A program made the translations under genes and the position numbers. The notes under the pieces were generated by a model that made no database searches, had not been told where the DNA came from, and was given only the letters and a program-made list of their open reading frames with translations. 28,358 bases of DNA from JBQTKD01 sp052389435 (GTDB lineage Bacteria; Actinomycetota; Actinomycetes; Sporichthyales; Sporichthyaceae), in contig JBQTIB010000017.1 of assembly GCA_052389435.1 (NCBI GenBank), positions 1 to 28,358 of the forward strand, in the 5' to 3' direction. This document shows positions 22,331 through 28,358 of this stretch, in pieces. The number at the start of each line of letters is the position of its first letter. Position 1 is the stretch's first letter.

Positions 22331-23349
22331 GTCGCGCCGTGCAGCCCGTGACACCGCCCGCCACGCGAGTGGTCGCCGTCGGGGCCTCGGCCGGGGGCGT
22401 CGAGGCGCTGCGCGAGTTCGTCGCCCACCTTCCCCCCGACCTGCCCGCAGCCGTGTGCGTGGTGCTGCACGTGCCCGAGCACGCCTCCAGCGCCCTGCCC
22501 GCGATCCTGGACCGTGCCGGGGCCCTACCGGCCGTCGGCGTCGCGAAGCCGCAGCCGCTGCGCGACGGCGAGGTGCTGGTGGCCGCGCCCGGCCGTCACC
22601 TGCTCGTCTGGGACGGTCAAGTGCGCCTCGGGCACGGCCCGCGCGAGAACGGCCACCGCCCCGCCGTCGACGTCCTGTTCCGCAGTGCCGCGCGCTGGTG
22701 GGGACCACGGGCCGTCGGCGTCGTGCTGTCCGGCTCGCTCGACGACGGCGCCGCAGGCCTTGCGACTCTGGTCCGGCGCGGCGGGACGGCGCTGGTCCAA
22801 GACCCCGACACCGCCGCCCATCCCGGCATGCCCGCGGCTGCGCTGGGCGCCGTGCCCGATGCGGCCCGCGCCCGCCCGGCGGAGCTGGCAGGGTTGCTCG
22901 ACGCGCTGTGCCGCGAGCCGTGTGCGGCGCCGACGCCGCAGGTCGACGAACAACTCGCGGTGGAGACCGCGCTGGCGGAACTGGACGAGGCCGCCTCCGC
23001 CGCCGCACGCCGGCCGGGGCGCCCGGCGGGGCTGGCGTGTCCGGAGTGCCACGGCGCGATGTTCGAACTCGAGGAGGGCTCGCTGGTGCGCTACCGCTGT
23101 CGCGTCGGCCACGCCTGGTCGCCCCAGTCCCTGCTCGTGGAACAGGTCGAGGCGACCGAGTCCGCCCTGTGGATGGCCGTTCGCGTCATGGAGGAGAAGG
23201 CGGCGCTGCACCGCCGTCTCGCCGCCCGCGACGGGGAGACGGCACGGCGGATGCACCAGCGCCGTGCGGAGGACACCGACCACGGCGCGGAGATCATCCG
23301 AGATCTGCTGCGTCGCAGCGAGGCCTCGCCGCCGCCGATCGCCGGGTGA
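22327..23349 (+). CDS. cheB: CheB-type methylesterase with C-terminal cysteine motif
   Basis: A 340-residue protein without a response-regulator receiver domain. The methylesterase triad is visible: Ser21 in AVGASAGGVEALREF, His48 in VVLHVPEHASSALP, and Asp140 in VLSGSLDDGAAGLATL. After the domain (about residue 195) comes a cysteine segment, CPECHGAMFELEEGS and RCRVGHAWS, probably a zinc site, then a coiled tail (EEKAALHRRLAARDGETARR). Receiver-less CheBs of this kind are known outside chemotaxis. It overlaps the ANTAR gene (GTGA) and precedes CheR by 46 bases. The substrate is unknown because no chemoreceptor is in the window. Confidence 0.88.
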   Translation: MSRAVQPVTPPATRVVAVGASAGGVEALREFVAHLPPDLPAAVCVVLHVPEHASSALPAILDRAGALPAVGVAKPQPLRDGEVLVAAPGRHLLVWDGQVRLGHGPRENGHRPAVDVLFRSAARWWGPRAVGVVLSGSLDDGAAGLATLVRRGGTALVQDPDTAAHPGMPAAALGAVPDAARARPAELAGLLDALCREPCAAPTPQVDEQLAVETALAELDEAASAAARRPGRPAGLACPECHGAMFELEEGSLVRYRCRVGHAWSPQSLLVEQVEATESALWMAVRVMEEKAALHRRLAARDGETARRMHQRRAEDTDHGAEIIRDLLRRSEASPPPIAG

Positions 23350-23395
23350 GTCGCCCGGGCGCCACGCGCACAGCCGGTCGTCGTAGATTCTCGCC

Positions 23396-25223
23396 ATGCC
23401 CGTCGAGCCCGCGGATCCGGACTTCGAAGCGCTGCTCGTCTTCCTGCGGGACAGCCGGGGATTCGACTTCACCGGGTACAAGCGTTCCAGCCTCGTGCGA
23501 CGGGTGCAGCGGCGCATGGAACAGGTCCGCATCGAGACCTTCGTCGACTACCAGGACTACCTGCAACTGCACTCCGACGAGTTCACCGCCCTGTTCAACA
23601 CCATCCTGATCAACGTCACGGCGTTCTTCCGCGACGCCGACGCGTGGACCCACCTGGCCGAGCAGGTCCTTCCCGAGATGGTGGCCGCCCGGTCCACCGA
23701 CGACCCGATTCGGGTGTGGAGCGCGGGTTGCGCGTCGGGGGGAGGAGGCCTACTCCGTCGCCGCCACGCTGGCCGAACTGCTCGGCCCCGAACAGTTCCG
23801 TTCCCGGGTCAAGATCTACGCCACCGACGTCGACGAGGAGGCCCTCGCGCAGGCGCGCACGGGCACCTACCCCGCGCGGGCGATGCGGGCCGTGCCCGCC
23901 GGTGTCCGCGAACGGTACTTCGAGGAGGCGGGCGGGGGATTCGTCTTTCGCAGCGATCTGCGCCGGTGTGTGATCTTCGGGCGCAACGAACTCGTCGCCG
24001 ACGCGCCGATCGGTCGCGTCGACCTGCTCCTGTGCCGCAACACCCTGATGTACTTCAACGCCGAAACCCAGGCCCGGGTGTTGCAGCGCCTGCACTTCGC
24101 ACTCGCCGACAACGGCCTGCTGTTCCTGGGCAAGGCCGAAATGCTGCTCGGCCACGGCGAACTGTTCCAGCCCGTGGATCTGCGTCGCGGCTTCTTCCGC
24201 AAGGTTCCGCGCGCGGGCGGCAACGGATCCCTGCACCCGCGCACCGCGGGCGTTCCGGAGCCCGCGACGCTGTCCGGGCTGCGGCACCAGGCGCTCGCGG
24301 CCAGTCCCGTCGCGACGCTGCTGGTGACCGCCGACGGGCTGCTCGCCGATGCCAACCAACGGGCCGAGAGCATGTTCGGGCTGGCGCCGGAAAGCGTCGG
24401 GCGGCCCTTCCGGGACCTGGAGGTCTCCTTTCGGCCGGTGCCGCTGCGGCCCTACCTGGACCAGGTGATCGCAGATCGCCGCTCCGTGGGGCTGCGCGAG
24501 GTGGAGTGGCTGCGCGCTCCGGACGACCTGGTCTGCCTCGACGTGCAGATCGTCCCGCTGCTGCGCTCGGACGGCGAGGCGGCCGCAGTGGCGATCATGG
24601 CCACCGACGTCACGCGCTTTCGGCACCTGCACGAGGAGTTGGAGGCGGCCAACCGTCGGTTGGAGACCGCCTACGAGGAGCTCCAGTCGACGGTGGAGGA
24701 GCTCGAGACCACCAACGAGGAACTCCAGTCCACGGTGGAGGAGCTCGAGACCACCAACGCGGAACTCCAGTCCACGAACGAAGAACTGGAGACGATGTAC
24801 GAGGAGCAGCAGTCGACCAACGACGAGTTGCGGGTCATCAACGACGAACTGCGCGACCGGACCCAGGAACTGCACGACACCGGGGCGTTCATGCAGGCGA
24901 TCCTGTCCAGCCTGAGCGCCGCCGTGGTGGTCTGCGACGCAGAGTTCGTCGTGAAGATCTGGAGCGCGCAGGCCGAGGAGCTGTGGGGGCTGCGGTCGCA
25001 CGAGGCGGTCGGGGGGCATCTGCTCGGCCTGGACATCGGTCTGCCGATGGACGCGCTGCGCCCGATGGTGCGCCGCCTGCTGGCCGGCGAGCCGGGCGGA
25101 GAACTGCGCGTGGACGCGGTCAACCGGCGCGGTCGGACCATCGCCGTGCGCGTGATGGGGACCGGACTGCTGCCGCACGGAGCGCAGTCCGGCGGCGCGG
25201 TCCTGGTGATGGAGCAGGTCTAG
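23396..25223 (+). pseudogene. CheR methyltransferase-coiled coil-PAS protein, interrupted by a frameshift
   Basis: The first frame gives a CheR N-terminal domain (FEALLVFLRDSRGFDFTGYK) and the start of the methyltransferase domain up to VWSAGCASG, then goes astray. The rest is in another frame: the Cys-free SAM region, then CRNTLMYFNAETQARVLQRL, a PAS domain (about 24280-24620), a tandem coiled coil (24678-24845) and a second PAS domain to 25223. The break is at a G6 run (23737-23742); with five Gs the text reads SGEEAYSVAATLAE, as in intact CheRs. Corrected length is 608 residues. Either a sequencing error, a recent mutation, or slippage. The shift falls inside the SAM-binding motif, so it would abolish the enzyme. 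The stop overlaps the convergent GAF-ANTAR stop (CTAG). Confidence 0.85.
24678..24845 (+). repeat. Tandem 42-bp repeat encoding coiled coil
   Basis: Four consecutive 14-residue units (ELQSTVEELETTNE, ELQSTVEELETTNA, ELQSTNEELETMYE, EQQSTNDELRVIND). The first two are nearly identical in DNA. They form a signalling helix between the two PAS domains. Comparable repeats occur in CheB/CheR-PAS proteins, where unit number may vary. Confidence 0.85.
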
Positions 25224-26002
25224 CCCGGGGGGCGTCCGGGCCGTTCCCGGGTGAGGGCGCTGGGAAGCTCTCCGATGTCGGCCACTTCCACGGCCAGTTC
25301 CCGGACCTTGCGGTTGAGCTGTTGGCTGGAGATGCTCAACAGGTCGAACGCCTGCTCGCGAGTGACCTTGTATCGGCTCATCAGCACGCCGACGGCGATC
25401 CCGATCTCGCGGCTGGACTCCAGCGCCTTCTTCAAATGGGCCACCTGGGTCTGGCTCGCCGCGGCGTTGACCAGCAACGCGCCGTAGGTCGCCAGCAGCA
25501 GGCCGGTGTGCAGCGCGTGATCGTCGAAGGCGTCGGGTTCGAACGCGTAGAGGTTGAGCCCGGCGAGGAGGTCGGAGGAGTCCACCGCAAGCTTGAAGGA
25601 CAGCATCGAACCGATGCCGAGTTCGTCGGTCGCCACTCGGGCGTACTCCGGCCAGCGCGGCTCGCGGGACAGGTTCGGCACCTGAAAGACGACTTCGTTG
25701 ACCACTGCGTCCACGCACGGCCCGGAGCGCAACTGGTACTGCACCTCGTCGGCTGCGCGGGCGACGTCGTCGGTCGCGGCGGTCGTCGTGAAGCGATCGC
25801 GGGCCAGGGTGGTGATGGACGCCGACTCCGCGCCGCCGACGCGCTGCACCGCGGCGCGGACCAGCAGGTCGGAGGCGTCGGCGCCGGTGGGTCCCCGGCT
25901 CCCGAAGACGGAGGCGCCGAGGGCCGCGAACTCCTCGGCCAGTTCGCGCAGGTCGTCGCCGGAGGAGATGGGGTCGGAACCGTCGAGGGAGGCAATGGAC
26001 AT
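25220..26002 (-). CDS. GAF-ANTAR transcription antiterminator
   Basis: A 260-residue regulator. Residues about 20-185 are a GAF-type sensor domain (SDLLVRAAVQRVGGAESASI, then QYQLRSGPCVDAVVNEVVFQV and SMLSFKLAVDSSDLLAGLNL). Residues about 190-245 are ANTAR: HLKKALESSREIGIAVGVLM and SRYKVTREQAFDLLSISSQQ. GAF-ANTAR proteins are frequent in actinobacteria and are thought to sense small molecules and then bind dual hairpins in target RNAs. ATG 26002 is chosen over an extension to 26086 that adds no domain. The stop shares bases with the convergent CheR/PAS stop. A GGGTAGG inverted repeat upstream (26030-26069) may hold its promoter. Confidence 0.9.
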   Translation of the reverse strand: MSIASLDGSDPISSGDDLRELAEEFAALGASVFGSRGPTGADASDLLVRAAVQRVGGAESASITTLARDRFTTTAATDDVARAADEVQYQLRSGPCVDAVVNEVVFQVPNLSREPRWPEYARVATDELGIGSMLSFKLAVDSSDLLAGLNLYAFEPDAFDDHALHTGLLLATYGALLVNAAASQTQVAHLKKALESSREIGIAVGVLMSRYKVTREQAFDLLSISSQQLNRKVRELAVEVADIGELPSALTRERPGRPPG

Positions 26003-26029
26003 CGGCCGGAATCCTTGCGTGCGCAGGCT

Positions 26030-26069
26030 GGGTAGGCGGCGCACTTCTTGGCCGGTGCTGTGCCTACCC
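26030..26069. promoter_or_regulatory. GGGTAGGC inverted repeat upstream of GAF-ANTAR
   Basis: Arms GGGTAGGC (26030-26037) and GCCTACCC (26062-26069) are perfect complements, 24 bases apart. On the minus strand the second arm gives a GGGTAG -10-like element with GATT 15 bases further upstream, a weak SigB/SigF-type promoter for the GAF-ANTAR gene. It could alternatively be a regulator site. Confidence 0.4.
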
Positions 26070-26169
26070 GTCCCGGCCCGGCTCAATCCGCAGGTCGGCG
26101 TCGGGTTTACCCGCCTCGGCGTTGGCCAGTAACACCGTGCTGCCGACTCTCACCACGGGGGAAGTTCCA

Positions 26170-28236
<2,067 letters not shown>

Positions 28237-28358
28237 GAGCTTGGGTCGGTAATCGGTTAGAGGGGCCTTGATCGATCCGGAGATTGGTCTGGCCGTTCGC
28301 GGGCGGGTGGTGCCGCCGGTGCGCCCGCGGAGCGGTGTCGGGGCGTTCTCGGCGGCGT
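28237..28358 (+). other. Intergenic end; possible start of a new reading frame
   Basis: A frame from TTG 28270, preceded by GAGGGG, is open to the window end (LIDPEIGLAVRGRVVPPV). With only about 30 residues and no recognisable domain, I cannot tell a gene start from chance. Confidence 0.15.

Noticed and set aside
23616..25718. Minus-strand open frame of 700 residues opposite CheR/PAS
   Set aside because: It is a shadow of the CheR-PAS gene; its repeated segment is only the complement of the coiled-coil repeat.

Overview
The window is very GC-rich, uses many GTG starts, and is dense with short-overlap operons. It carries families typical of Actinomycetota: ANTAR-domain regulators, a SigB/SigF-type sigma factor, a TIGR03086/mycothiol-isomerase-fold protein, a DUF6247-like antitoxin and GlgX. 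It therefore reads as a chromosomal piece of a high-GC, probably mycothiol-producing actinobacterium. Nothing in the window fixes the genus, and all calls come from reading the sequence without database searches.

Region 1 (about 200-4580): an HxlR-type regulator on the minus strand, then a tightly coupled plus-strand operon for sulfane sulfur. It encodes an ArsR-rhodanese fusion regulator, an MBL-fold persulfide-dioxygenase-like enzyme with two rhodanese domains, an MFS transporter and a TusA-like sulfur carrier. The stop and start codons overlap at every junction. A perfect TCAAGC-N4-GCTTGA palindrome at 860-875 is the likely operator.

Region 2 (4580-8480): ordinary housekeeping or accessory genes. 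These are a haloacid-dehalogenase-like HAD protein, a translationally coupled pair (64-residue membrane protein plus VTT/DedA-type membrane protein), a TIGR03086 protein and a four-helix membrane protein.

Region 3 (8480-15070): an accretion zone at the 3' end of a tRNA-Gly gene (minus strand, 14996-15066). The tRNA 3' half is repeated exactly (51 bp) at 11662 and in shorter form (27 bp) at 10345, which suggests successive tandem integrations. The zone holds five toxin-antitoxin loci in different states. From left to right they are an AbiEii-like toxin remnant, an intact Phd antitoxin with a truncated PIN toxin, an intact DUF6247-like antitoxin with a frameshifted ParE/RelE toxin, an apparently intact MntA-HepT pair, and an apparently intact HigB-HigA pair. 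A tyrosine integrase and a frameshifted C-terminal scrap of a MobF/TraA relaxase-helicase complete the last element.

Region 4 (15070-20810): a small membrane protein, a monooxygenase-fold protein with a membrane tail, a beta-phosphoglucomutase-like HAD, a cytochrome P450 whose I-helix lacks the usual threonines, a CBS-pair protein preceded by a consensus SigB/SigF-type promoter, a flavodoxin-like reductase and a topoisomerase IB.

Region 5 (20810-28240): a SigB/SigF-family sigma factor; a short ANTAR protein with a very strong hairpin in its leader; CheB overlapping it; a CheR-coiled-coil-PAS protein interrupted by one extra G in a G6 run; a convergent GAF-ANTAR regulator; and the glycogen debranching enzyme GlgX. 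The ANTAR-CheB-CheR/PAS-GAF-ANTAR block, with no chemoreceptor, CheA or flagellar gene in view, is the best candidate here for an under-described signalling system. It may link receptor-independent methylation chemistry and PAS sensing to RNA antitermination and general stress control. The first 200 and last 120 bases hold nothing I can assign with confidence.
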